Positions 43,341-52,680 of a stretch of DNA of 64,000 nucleotides are shown here, piece by piece (the first letter of the stretch is position 1; each line of letters begins with the position of its first letter). Origin of the DNA: Symbiodinium natans (Eukaryota > Sar > Dinophyceae > Suessiales > Symbiodiniaceae). The position numbers and the translations under genes are program-made. The stretch covers positions 304,001 through 368,000 of the forward strand of contig CAJNDS010001669.1 in the NCBI GenBank assembly GCA_905221605.1, given 5' to 3'. Under the pieces are notes generated by a model. The model ran no database searches. It was not told the DNA's origin and saw nothing but the letters and a program-made list of their open reading frames with translations.

Positions 43341-43496
43341 CTGCTTGGAGGTTCATGGGACTTACTAACCACTTATAAGTGTACTTATAACCCTACTTAT
43401 AATTGGGATAACCCCTATAAGGCCCTTCAGGAGTATTATAAGTAGGGTGAAAAGCACAGTTATAATTGGTTATTAAGTACCATGAACCTTCAAGTA
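43341..43496. mobile_element. MITE family A
   Basis: CTGCTTGGAGGTTCATGGGA ... GTACCATGAACCTTCAAGTA, almost wholly inverted. Confidence 0.92.
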
Positions 43497-43562
43497 TTGG
43501 GGGTCAGTCCAGCCAGCCGTGACCGCCAGCTGCGTGAAGTTTATCTCCACCTCACACGGAGT
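43488..43562 (-). CDS. Exon candidate abutting a MITE A donor
   Basis: Minus strand, after CCGTGTGAG|G: VEINFTQLAVTAGWTDPQYL then K, running straight into AAG|GTTCATGG, the end of the MITE A at 43341-43496. The last three residues would be encoded by the element itself. Confidence 0.4.
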
Positions 43563-43787
43563 TGATCCCAGACTTCTCAAGCTCAAGCAGTTCGGTTTAA
43601 TTAGGGTTTAGGGTTTAGGGTTCAGGGTTCAGGGTTCAGGGTTTGTTAGAAAGTTGGTAGAAGATTTGAGCTTCAGGGTTCCAGGGTTCGGAAAAGACAA
43701 GGGTGCCCCTTTTTGGTTTAATGGGGCTGATGAAGGAACCCGTAAACCCTAAACCCTAAACCCTAAACCCTAAACCCTAAAAACAGG

Positions 43788-43905
43788 AATAAGGGCCGAC
43801 TCTAGGTCCGCATTGGTGGCAAGAGGCAGTCTCATCCGAGTAGTTGGCCAGCGCGAAGCCCCAAAGCGTGCGCCCGCCAGGCCCAACCTCTGATGGAAAC
43901 CTGGG
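43788..43905 (-). CDS. Exon candidate, 39 codons
   Basis: Acceptor ACAAGCCCAG, then FPSEVGPGGRTLWGFALANY and SDETASCHQCGPRVGPYSC. Clean of repeats. Family unknown. Confidence 0.42.
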
Positions 43906-44054
43906 CTTGTGGTTTAGGGTTTGGGGTTTAGGGTTTGGGGTTTAGGGCCAAGTTTAGGGGTTTGGGGTTTGGGGTTTGGGGTTTAGGGTTTAGGGTTTAG
44001 GGTTTAGGGTTAGGGGTTTAGGGTTAGGGGTTTAGGGTTTAGGGTAGCTCCTGT

Positions 44055-44201
44055 TCAAGCTGCGTGTCCGAAAGTATACGGGTGAGCACATGGCAACCGT
44101 GCCCCGGATCTGCCGAAGAACGATTCCAGGGAATCGCGCAGGTCACGAGGGAGAAGAGAGCTGTTCTTGGCTTCCAACTGCGCACGGACCTTTTTGAGGG
44201 C
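44055..44201 (-). CDS. Terminal exon candidate, 48 codons
   Basis: Acceptor TCCCTGGCAAG|G, then ALKKVRAQLEAKNSSLLPRD, LRDSLESFFGRSGARLPCAH and a TGA stop. An overlapping plus frame is also open over its whole length, so strand is not certain. Confidence 0.4.
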   Translation of the reverse strand, partial: ALKKVRAQLEAKNSSLLPRDLRDSLESFFGRSGARLPCAHPYTFGHAA

Positions 44202-44230
44202 CTTGCCAGGGAGGCACTATTAAGTGTAAG

Positions 44231-44440
44231 AAATGGGGTAAGATGCGGTAGGACCTTCCAAAGCTACAATGCACACCGCTGGAACGCATACACGAGCCCA
44301 AGCTACTATTTGCTTAAGAACACCCAAAAAAAGAAGAATCCCAAATATTGCCCTTATAAGCAAGAACATTTTATATTTAGGGGTTCTTGAGCAAGTAGCA
44401 GCAAGCACTCCCGAGGCGATCTCAAGAATACATAATCCGG
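44231..44440 (-). CDS. Two exon candidates either side of a MITE B
   Basis: Minus strand: PDYVFLRSPRECLLLLAQ (about 44440-44394) ends at CAA|GAACCCC. QIVAWARVCVPAVCIVALEG begins at CTTAAG|CAAATA. Joining them needs a GA-AG intron consisting of the MITE B. The phase is kept, but no homology supports it. Confidence 0.3.
44301..44402. mobile_element. MITE family B
   Basis: CTACTATTTGCTTAAGAACA ... GGTTCTTGAGCAAGTAGCAG; core CCCAAATATTGCCCTTATAAG. Confidence 0.85.
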
Positions 44441-44527
44441 GATGTCCTCTAACAGTCCTTAATACAGATTATAGTACCCCTATTATACTCCCGCCTGAGG
44501 ACTGTTGGTATAAGGGGGAACATCCCA
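44437..44527. mobile_element. MITE family C
   Basis: GGGATGTCCTCTAACAGTCC ... GTTGGTATAAGGGGGAACAT; clean core. Confidence 0.82.
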
Positions 44528-44544
44528 AGATAATGTAGGGGCCT

Positions 44545-44640
44545 TCATAATTAGAATAGGCTTTTGGGGGTTACTATAGTATATTTACAAAGGGACCAAC
44601 AAGCGAATACAAATAGAAATGATTCCGACCCTTGTCTTGG
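44545..44640. mobile_element. MITE family K
   Basis: GGGGCCTTCATAATTAGAATAGG ... AAATGATTCCGACCC. Second copy 53443-53548; a third carries the AT/T/G run at 36178. Confidence 0.6.
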
Positions 44641-44751
44641 TAGCCCAGTATCCAAATTATAATAAGGGCATCCTTTCTGGGTTGGCTACTGTATAAGGGA
44701 ACCTTGAACCAAAAAAAGGGAAAAAGGGTACCACTGGGCTACCAACTTGTG
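44637..44751. mobile_element. MITE family E
   Basis: TTGGTAGCCCAGTATCC ... GGGTACCACTGGGCTACCAA are inverted ends; the loop has an A run. Confidence 0.85.
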
Positions 44752-45023
44752 TATACAACCCTAAACCCTAAACCCTAACCCTATAAACCCTAACCCCTAA
44801 ACCCTAAACCCTTTACCCTTACCAGCAGGCTCGCAAGGATCCTGGTCTGGAAGGCCTCACACCGAGCTCCGCTCAAGTTCGGCCAGAACTGTCGTGACGA
44901 CTGCAGATCGAATCCCTAAACCCTAAACGCTAAACCCTAAACTGCCCAAAACCCTAAACCCTAAACCCTATAACCCTATAACCCTAAACCCCTCAACCCT
45001 AAACCCCCAAGCCCTAAGTTTCC

Positions 45024-45232
45024 GGTCCCTTTGCCCAGCCCTGCCGTAGTTCAGCTGCTATTTAACCCTAAGCCCTAAACCCTAAAGGCTAAACCCTAAA
45101 CCCGAAACCCTGGTCCCTTTGCCCAGCCTTGTCGTAGTTCAGCTGCTCGGAAAACGCGTCATGCCACAGTTCAGCACGTTCCCGCAGTGAAGTCCAGAAT
45201 GTGTCCGGCAACCGGCCGGCAACATCTTGGCA
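45024..45232 (-). CDS. Exon candidate whose 3' end is duplicated across an array
   Basis: Minus strand: GRLPDTFWTSLRERAELWHD, AFSEQLNYDKAGQRDQ (45232-45110). A 36-bp copy of its end recurs beyond a CCCTAAA-type array at 45059-45024, reading QLNYGRAGQRDRK. Family unknown. The duplicated 36 bp (GGTCCCTTTGCCCAGCC...GCTGCT on +) differ at two positions. Confidence 0.45.
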
Positions 45233-45599
45233 GCTATGGGGGGGTTTAGGGTTTAGGGTTTAGGGTTTGGGGATTGGTGTTTGGTGTTTGGGGTTCAGGG
45301 TTTAGGGTTTAGGGTGGTTGCTTTCCGAACACTTTCCAAGTACATACGGAAACAGTGCAGGTAATCTAGCCAGCTGACATTAGATCAGCAGATGACGTCG
45401 AGAGGTCACAAGTCACAAGGCAAATTCCAAAAATCTGGCGCATGATAAACCTGTGTCATTCCTAAGGTATCATGGCGCTTGCAAAGTGATAATCTAATTC
45501 TGCGGCCGCACGGTTATACTATGTTATGATACTTTTTTGTCTGCTAGGGCGGGCTGACGGCGATCTGAAGCTGACTGGCCATCGCACCACCCTCCCGAT

Positions 45600-45780
45600 G
45601 CCCGCCACACAAAGAGACTCCAACAGGCCCTAACTAAGGAACATTCCTGCAACCATATAAGGAACCTCGTATTTTTTAAGGCATATTCCTTAGTTAAGGA
45701 ACATTCCTTCAACCATATAAGGACCTCGTATGTTTTAAGTAATAGTCCTTAATTAAGGGGCATTGGAGTCCCTGGGCACA
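45600..45780. mobile_element. MITE family F with internal tandem duplication
   Basis: The half GGAACATTCCTGCAACCATATAAGGAACCTCGTAT is followed by a second near-copy 50 bp later (45688-45738), so the element has been partly duplicated in place. Confidence 0.72.
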
Positions 45781-45989
45781 GCGAATACCCGAAAGTCGGA
45801 AGTCTCTGTCAACTGGGAGGCCCTTTTGACTCGAAGCAGCCCAGTTTATCCGCCCCCGAAACAACCCTAACCCCTAAACTCTTTTACAAACGACTGCCCT
45901 AAACCCTAAACCTAAACCCTACACCCTAAGCCCTAAACCCTAAACCCTAAGCCCTAAACCCTAACCCTAAACCCGAAACCCCCAGACTC

Positions 45990-46109
45990 TTAAACGCGTC
46001 TGCATGCCATCTCGGCAGCCTTGGATGCCGCCGAAGGCAGCCAGGGGCTCCACGTTGCCGCTGAACATCCAGGGGCCAAGAATAGCCCACCTCCACGCCA
46101 ACATGTATG
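45990..46109 (-). CDS. Exon candidate, 38 codons
   Basis: After CGCTGGATCAG: AYMLAWRWAILGPWMFSGNV, EPLAAFGGIQGCRDGMQTR. Hydrophobic start, possibly a membrane segment. The next candidates upstream on the same strand are 46335-46250 (QPRRSQWAWYPSVQEYLSSK after GCTTGCAG) and 46619-46530 (LPPFWEADEPETPRNVGPQT to TAA). Confidence 0.4.
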   Translation of the reverse strand, partial: HTCWRGGGLFLAPGCSAATWSPWLPSAASKAAEMACRRV

Positions 46110-46157
46110 CGACTGATCCAGCGACCCCTAAGGAATCTACCTTGAATTAAATCTGTA

Positions 46158-46243
46158 TGCACATATATATATATATATGTACATATATAATGCATTATAT
46201 ATACATATACACACATGAATACATATATATATATATATACAGC
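46158..46243. repeat. AT and CATATA microsatellite
   Basis: Two (AT)n runs with CATATACA interruptions; the short Tyr/Ile frames here are artefacts. Confidence 0.9.
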
Positions 46244-46849
46244 TTCAGGTATTTTGAGCTAAGGTATTCCTGGACTGAGGGGTACCAGGCCCACTGGGAC
46301 CGTCGTGGCTGCTGCAAGCACATCCGATCAAAGGAAGGTTTAGGGGTTCAGGGTTTAGGGGTTAGGGTTTAGGGCAAGACATATAAGCGCCCAAAGAGCC
46401 CAATACCCCTTAACCATGGAGTAGACCTTAAACCATAGAAAGATCTCTCGGGTTTAGGGTTTAGGGTTTAGGGCTACCCCTAAACCCCTAAACCCTAAAC
46501 CCTACACCCTAAACCCTATATTCGTTAACTAAGCTCTTGTGGGTAGCCAAGGCACGTCTGCGGTCCTACATTGCGCGGGGTCTCCGGCTCATCTGCCTCC
46601 CAAAAGGGTGGAAGCTGTCACATGGTTTAGGGTTTAGGGTTTAGGGGCGTAAGGAGGGTTTCCGAATTTAGTGGTACTTATTGGGGTCCTTATTGTAAGA
46701 TGGTAATGATGCTATGGTTCTAGTTCCTGGTCCAACGGGTCTCCGAGGAGAAACATCGCCGGTGACTCCAGATGCAGTTAGGGGTTAGGGTTTAGGGTTT
46801 AGGGTTTAGGGTGCAAGGAGCAAGTCGGTGGTTTCCTTAACCTCCTACC

Positions 46850-47340
46850 CTGAGAACCCTTTGTACCTCTTAATCAAGGCATGGACGTTAAACCATATGG
46901 CGATTTCTGTAAAGCATGGTCCCTTTTGTGGGGTCCTTCTTAGAAGGTGGCCCCTCTTTTTTTGTTTGCCCCAAAAAGGGGATCATAATTTAGAGAACTG
47001 ACCATATGCAAGGGGATTAAGACTCAGACCCCTAAGGTTGTGCCCCTAAAGGCTTCCCTTAATATACTCCTCATATGTGGCTTTCGGCATCTTTAGAACA
47101 AGGTTTAGGGTTTAGGGTTTAGGCTTTAGGGTTTAGGGTTTAGGGTTACTGAAGGGTAAGGTTGTACCGTACGGGTCCAAGGCAAGTCCCGTGACATATA
47201 GGGATCCTTGTGGTTACCTCTGGCCCATTCCCGAATAAACCCGTCACAAACTCCAAACCCCAAACCCTCCTAAACCTTAAACTACCCTAAAGTAAGGGGA
47301 CCTGCGCTTTGTGTGCCGACTTTGGCTTGGCAGAAACCCT
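46850..47340. other. Stretch without a supportable gene
   Basis: Holds a cut MITE F, a family J copy (46912-47003) and a TTTAGGG array (47102-47147). I see no convincing frame. Confidence 0.4.
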
Positions 47341-47602
47341 AAACCCTAAACCATAAACCCTAAACCCCAAACCCCAAACCCTAAACCCTACCCGCACGCT
47401 CCAGGGCTTTGCAAGGGGTTTAGGGTTTAGGGTTTCGAGGTCATGAGTTAAGAGTTTAGGGTTTAGGGTTTCGAGTTCAGGTTTAGGGTTTAGGGTGTGG
47501 GGTTTGGGGTTTGGGGTTTAGGGTTTAGGGTTTGGGGCTTAGGGTTTGAAGTTTAGGGTTTGGGGTTTAGGGTTTAGGGTTTGGGGTTTAGGGTTGTAAG
47601 TC

Positions 47603-47697
47603 GCAGCCGGTACCTGTGGCCAAGGCACCTCTGTCTCTTGAGGCGGAGCGCTGCGGAGCTTGGAGCCTCAGCTACGCAGCAAGAGGCACCTCCTTTG
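47603..47697 (+). CDS. Exon candidate
   Basis: After GTCGCAG: PVPVAKAPLSLEAERCGAWS then LSYAARGTSFG between two arrays. Family unknown. Confidence 0.33.
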
Positions 47698-48261
47698 GGT
47701 TTAGGGTTTAGGGTTTAGGGGTTTAGGGTTTAGGGTTTAGGGTTTAGGGTTTAGGGTTTAGGGTTTGGGGTTTAGGGTTTAGGGTTTAGGGTTTAGGGTA
47801 AACACCCTTTAACTAAGGAAGATTGCTCAAACCACAGGAAGAGAGCCCCTACTGGGAGATTCACGGGCAGCTAGAAGAGAGGCTTTAAGTAACAATGCTG
47901 CTTTTAATGCCACGTAGGGTACGTACCCATACTTCTATTACCATTTCGGGTTCAGGGTCCATACCCTCTAGTTACGGGAAGGAGGGCGACAAGTAAGGTA
48001 ATTCTGATAATACCAATATTGAAGGTACGTACCTCACACAGCATGAACCGCCAAGTATGCACAGGTTCGCGTTAGCTCCTCAATTGCAGGGAAGTTGGCA
48101 TTCTAGGGCCCTAAACCCTCAACCCTTAAAGGGTTTAGGGTTTAGGGTTCAGGGTTTAGGGTTTAGGGCCCTAAACCCATTCCCAAGCTCGCAAGCTGGA
48201 CAGGTCACACCGCTGGCTCCTTTTCTTACACATCGAATCTCGCACCGGAACTTGTCTAATT

Positions 48262-48553
48262 CCCCAAACCCAAACCCTGTAGACCCTGTAAACCCTCTAA
48301 ACCCTCTAAACCCCCTGCACCCTCTGTAAACCCTATAAACAGTATAAACCCTATAAACCCTATAAACCCTATAAACCCTATAAACCCTCTACACCCCCTG
48401 AACCCTCTAAACCCTCTAAACCCTGTAAAAAGTATAAACCCTATAAACCCTATAAACCCTATACACCCTCTAAACCCTATAACCCCTATATAGATCCTGG
48501 TCCAGCGTTTTTACCCTTGTTTACCCTATAAACCCTATAAACCCTATAAACCC
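48262..48553. repeat. CCCTATAAA / CCCTCTAAA variant array
   Basis: About 30 units of 8-10 bp variants (CCCTATAAA, CCCTCTAAA, CCCTGTAAA), with no canonical CCCTAAA among them. One non-repeat gap at 48485-48520. Confidence 0.9.
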
Positions 48554-48568
48554 AAAAGGGCCTCAAAT

Positions 48569-48658
48569 TTCAACTCGGGCCCATCTGAGACCGCGACCTC
48601 CCGCGAAGTTTTGGAGGAGGCAAAGGAGGAGCGGCAACCGGATGGTGCGCGCCAATAG
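48569..48658 (+). CDS. Terminal exon candidate
   Basis: NSGPSETATSREVLEEAKEE then RQPDGARQ and a TAG stop, directly after the variant array. Acidic and helical-looking. Family unknown. Confidence 0.35.
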   Translation, partial: FNSGPSETATSREVLEEAKEERQPDGARQ

Positions 48659-49659
48659 CTTCATTGCAAGGAGGGGAGGTGGTTTAGGGTTTAGGGTTTA
48701 GGGTTTAGGGTTTAGGGTTTAGGGTTTAGGATAGGGTTTTAGGGTTGCATGGGTTAGGGTTCAGGGTGTCTGCGTTGATTCTTTTGCAGGGGGAGCTGTG
48801 TTGCGAGATACCGAGAGTTGGGTAGGATCTAGCCTTCTTCGTTTGAATACTGCAACCTAAAGAGTCTAGGCACAAGTTGTGGCAATGTCAGGGAGTATGA
48901 CTCGAATATCAAAAATGGGTCTTTCCCCCCAAAAAGTTGGCACCCCGCAAACCCGAAAAAAGGGTACCTAAATCTCCGCGTTCCCCGACAGCTACCTCGA
49001 CCCTAAACTGAAGCCACAATTGACAAACGGTGCGGCCGGGTTTAGGGTTTTTTGTCCCTCCTGCACAGCTGGGGCGAATCCACATCGCAATGACGAGGCT
49101 TCCAGGGGTACACTCGCTTCTCTTCCGAAGGGTTCTTCGATCTTGCTCGTAGTTCCTGCAACCCCACGTTTGGGGTTTAGGGTTTGGGGTTTGGAGTTTA
49201 GGGTTTTTTTGCCACCCGCCAAGCAGACAACTTAGGGTTTTGGCTAGAGTTTAGGGGAAATGCTGCGAGGAGCTGTAGGAGAGGGCTAGCATCCGCAAAG
49301 TCAGGCTTCTTGCTCGGGTTCAGGGCAAGTTTGCCTCACTCATGCTCACGGTTTAGGGTTTAGGGTTTAGGGTTTAGGGTTTAGGGTTTAGGGTTTAGGG
49401 TTTAGGGTTTAGGGTTTGGGGTTCACCAGAAGCAGGAGCCCGAGCAGCATTCTTTTTGAGAAACGGCTGGCGGCAGCATGCTGCCACACGTTGGGCGTGA
49501 AACGTGCGCGTCTGGGGACGAGGGCGTGGAAACCCTAAATTTTGAACCCTAACCCGTAGACCGTAAACCCTAAACCCTAAACCCTAAACCCTAAATCCTA
49601 AACCCTAAACCCTAAACCCTAAACCCTAACCCTATGCTGTAGCACTTCGCAAACCCCAG

Positions 49660-49741
49660 CCATCGACCCATCCAACTGCGCTACGCGCGCCGCATGGAGA
49701 GAGTGAGCTTGCTTTGTGCTGGGGTCTCAGAGACAGAAAGG
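49660..49741 (+). CDS. Exon candidate with canonical splice sites
   Basis: Acceptor TTCGCAAACCCCAG, frame HRPIQLRYARRMERVSLLCA then GVSETER, donor AGG|GTGCGT. Family unknown. Confidence 0.35.
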
Positions 49742-50228
49742 GTGCGTAGGATTTAGGGTTTAGGGTTTAGGAATTAGGGTTTAGGGTTTAAGGTTTAGGG
49801 TTTGAGTTTAGAGTTATAATGGGTAGGGTTAGAATTAGAAGTACGGTAACATACCTCTCACACGATTAAGGGCATGTATATCCCTACTCATAAGTATTAA
49901 CTAAACCCAAGAGTAACCTGGGAATAAAAGTTTTCAAGGAGCTTCTGATGGAACCAAACCCTACAAATGGGAATCAGGGTCTACTCCGTTCCTGAACCCG
50001 TACCTGTGAACCTCCTGGTCTTAGGTGACCCAGCTGCATCTTGTGGCTGTCTCAAGAACCGCTTAAGGTTTAGGGTTTAGGGTTTATAGGGTTTAGGGAT
50101 GCATTGCCGGCAACCTCCTCCGATCTTCCCACTTGCGGCCTCGAGAAAGCTACGTGTAAGTAAAGGAAGTCCAGCTGCACAGGCCTCAGCCTTGCATGTC
50201 CTGGTGCCACCGCCAAGGTGGGCTGTAT

Positions 50229-50229
50229 T

Positions 50230-50309
<80 letters not shown>

Positions 50310-50431
50310 GCTGCCGCTGCCGCTGCCGCTGCTGCGGGTGCTGCTGCTGCTACTACTACTACTACTACTACTGCTACTACTACTACTACTACTACCACTA
50401 CTACTACTACTACGACGACTACTACTACCAC
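50229..50431. repeat. CTG / CCG / CTA trinucleotide tract
   Basis: About 25 CTG, then CTG-CCG alternations, then a CTA/CTG-rich tract to 50431. The poly-Leu, poly-Ala, poly-Cys, poly-Thr and poly-Val frames here are artefacts of the repeat. It lies between two minus-strand exon candidates (50520-50552 and 50200-50095), so it would be intronic. Confidence 0.95.
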
Positions 50432-50519
50432 TACCACCTCCTACAAAGCAACATCTCTTCTAAACATGACCCACTTCAAACAAACAAAGGGGAAATGCAA
50501 AAAGATGCCAAGGGCCTAC

Positions 50520-50552
50520 CCAGTCTTTCACGTCACTGATGCGCACCTCATA
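50520..50552 (-). CDS. Short exon candidate bounded by MITE A and a GT donor
   Basis: Minus strand: CCTCCAAG (the MITE A end) | YEVRISDVKDW | GTAGGC. Exactly 33 bp, phase 0 at both ends. Confidence 0.4.
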
Positions 50553-50664
50553 CTTGGAGGTTCATGAGTAGCTACAAGTAGGGTTACAAGTAGAGTAGCC
50601 ATAATTGCAACCCTACTTAGGATACTTAGAACCCTAATTACAACTACCCCTGAACCTCCAAGTA
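50551..50664. mobile_element. MITE family A
   Basis: TACTTGGAGGTTCATGAGTA ... ACCCCTGAACCTCCAAGTA with the TACAAGTAGGGTTACAAGTA inner motif. Confidence 0.92.
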
Positions 50665-50893
50665 GTAGCCCTAAACCCTAAACCCTAAACCCTAAACCCT
50701 AAACCCCAAGAGTCCTCATATTCGTACATGGTGCCCTCCAAAGTTCACATCAGGGCTGCAGCAGCCATCACACCAGCCCATGGCTGGCGCTAAGTTTCCT
50801 GGCAGACGTGTAAGGGTAGTTCTTGGGATGTTCCCCCCCTATACTAAGAGTCCTGTTTAGGGTTTAGGGTTTAGGGTTCAGTGTGTAGGTCTT

Positions 50894-51131
50894 GGGATGA
50901 CCCCCTTATACTTGGAGGTTCATGGTACTTATTAGCCATTTATAAAATGTGCTCATAAATGTACTTATAAGCCCCTGAAGTGCCCTAACATGGTCATAAG
51001 TACAGTTTGTGTACAGTTATAATTGGTTAATAAGTACCATGAACCTCCAAGTACTAACAATCCTTAATAGGGACTATAGCAGGGGGTACTATAATCCCTA
51101 TTCAGGACTGTTAGTATAAGGGGAACATCCC
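50894..51131. mobile_element. MITE family C containing a whole MITE A
   Basis: The C element is interrupted after CCCCCTTATA by a family A copy (50911-51051) and resumes at TACTAACAATCC. The undisturbed C sequence there reads CCCTTATACTAACAG, so the A insertion duplicated exactly TA. Confidence 0.93.
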
Positions 51132-51207
51132 AGGGTAGTTCCATTGTCCTTTGGTATATGGGCCCTTCATTGGAAAGCCCCGTATATACTTTAGAAAACC
51201 CTGAAGA

Positions 51208-51298
51208 GTTCACCCTCGAAAGACTGCTGCCTGAACTGCAGGACCTCCACATTTTCGTCTTGAAGCACGATGGAAGATGCCCAACATCCCCTCGACAC
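51208..51298 (-). CDS. Exon candidate
   Basis: After ACGTGTCGAG: MLGIFHRASRRKCGGPAVQA then AVFR, donor GTGAAC. A second frame (HLPSCFKTKMWRSCSSGSSL) is also open. Family unknown. Confidence 0.3.
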
Positions 51299-51626
51299 GT
51301 TAACAAGGAATGTCCCAAATAGTCCAATGCCCCTTAAGTTAAGGAATGTACCTTATGAACAAGGATAAAGATCCCTACATGGCTTAAGGATGTTCGCCAC
51401 TGTAGTTCCTGAAACTAAACCCTAATTCCTAAACCCTAGCGCTTAAGGGTTTAGGGTTAAGCGTTTCGGGTCTTGCTTGAAGGGGGTATTGGGCTCCGCC
51501 GAGTAGGAGCATGGCCTCTGCGAAGCAGGGTTTCGGGACACTTATGGTAGGTAGAGCGAAAGGGTGTTAGGGTGCTAGGGTGTTAGGGTGTAGGGGGCCT
51601 CAGAAAATAATTATGAAGTCGGGTTA

Positions 51627-51956
51627 TTGAGGAGGATAAACCCAATCCTCCAAGTAGGCGAGAGAGCCATGTCGCTCTGTCACGCCAAGTCTGACAACTC
51701 CGAAACCCGGCGCGGATACCTGAACCTAATCTCCGTACTCCCAATCAGCATGGGCAAAAAACTCCAAAACCAAATCAAATCCTTAACCATCCTGCAGATG
51801 TTCAAAACAGCCAAGAGAACGAAACATTCCGTCAATAGGTTAAGTAAGTTAAAAACGAACGTCCCAAAAAAGCCCAACATTTGTAAAGTAAGAAATTTGT
51901 ACCTTAAATCATGCCAAGGATCCCTATATAGTTTAAGCTACATTCCTATGACCTAA
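51627..51956 (+). CDS. Open frame, 109 codons, uncertain
   Basis: ATG at 51627; AMSLCHAKSDNSETRRGYLN then AT-rich Lys/Asn-rich text to 51956. The first 30 codons look coding-like; the rest has the composition of an intron. The minus strand carries a 66-codon hydrophobic frame here as well. Confidence 0.28.
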   Translation: MRRINPILQVGERAMSLCHAKSDNSETRRGYLNLISVLPISMGKKLQNQIKSLTILQMFKTAKRTKHSVNRLSKLKTNVPKKPNICKVRNLYLKSCQGSLYSLSYIPMT

Positions 51957-52175
51957 TCCCTTCCGCCTAATATTAAACCCCTCCCCTACCCCCTAATATT
52001 AAATACCCACCCCCCCCCCCCCCCCCCCCCTAATACTGTAATAGAACTATAAGGGGGGGGGGGGTTAAGATTAGGGGGTAGGGGGGCTTAACCCTAAGCT
52101 CTAAACCCTAAACCCAAAATAGTAGGGGGAAGGGATGAAGGGGTTTTGAAGCTCTCTGGGATTCCTTCAAAACAG

Positions 52176-52680
52176 GCACCCGAGGATTCCTGCCTTGGGA
52201 GAAACGCTGAGGTCCGGACCAAGATCCTGAGAGGTTGTGCCTCCGTGTTCAAGACAAACTCCTGCCGGTCTCTTGCCGTTGTAGGGTTTAAGGTTTTAGG
52301 GCTTAGGGTTTAGGGTTTAGGGTTTGGGGTTTAGGGTTTGGGGTTTAGGGTTGAGGGCTTAGGGTTCAGGGTTTAGGGTTGCCCAAGACAATGCCATGAT
52401 CGCCGATCACTCTCGCGATGACGTTCTATTGGCGAGTGCAGAAGCACACTATGTGGAAGCTCTTTTGACTCGGTAAGTCTACCTAGAAACCCGACTATAA
52501 TCCTCATAACTCACCCTACTAATCCTAAACCCAATACTTACTAAGTCAAAAGGGCTTCCAAGTATGCGGCTGTCTCGAAGTCCTCGAGGCTTAACGTGCT
52601 CCTTGGGGAGAAAAGGAGGTAAAAGTACCTCCATGCGCGGCGGTTGGGGAGGTCTTGGCATGGATCAGGAGCCCCTCCTA
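52176..52680 (+). CDS. Three-exon gene segment with one all-telomere-repeat intron
   Basis: Exons 52176-52285 (after TTCAAAACAG|G: DSCLGRNAEVRTKILRGCAS, VFKTNSCRSLAVVG), 52377-52472 (AQDNAMIADHSRDDVLLASA, EAHYVEALLTR) and 52563-about 52670 (MRLSRSPRGLTCSLGRKGGK). Phases match at both joins. Intron 1 (52286-52376) is entirely TTTAGGG-like. Intron 2 (52473-52562) starts GTAAGT and has inverted ends. Further candidates on the same strand follow at 52865-52960 and 53041-53111 (SLPRLCALDPSITHIMPHFG). Product unknown. Confidence 0.52.
52473..52562 (+). mobile_element. Intron with inverted ends (introner-like)
   Basis: Flanks and ends read TGGAAGCTCTTTTGACTCG|GTAAGT ... ACTTACTAAGTCAAAAGGGCTTCCAAG|. 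The outer 20 bp are inverted repeats that straddle the splice sites. Related ends occur at 45815 and 62365. Confidence 0.5.

Noticed and set aside
50099-50567. Poly-Ala, poly-Cys, poly-Leu and poly-Thr frames of 80-146 codons
   Set aside because: Products of the CTG/CTA trinucleotide tract read in different frames.
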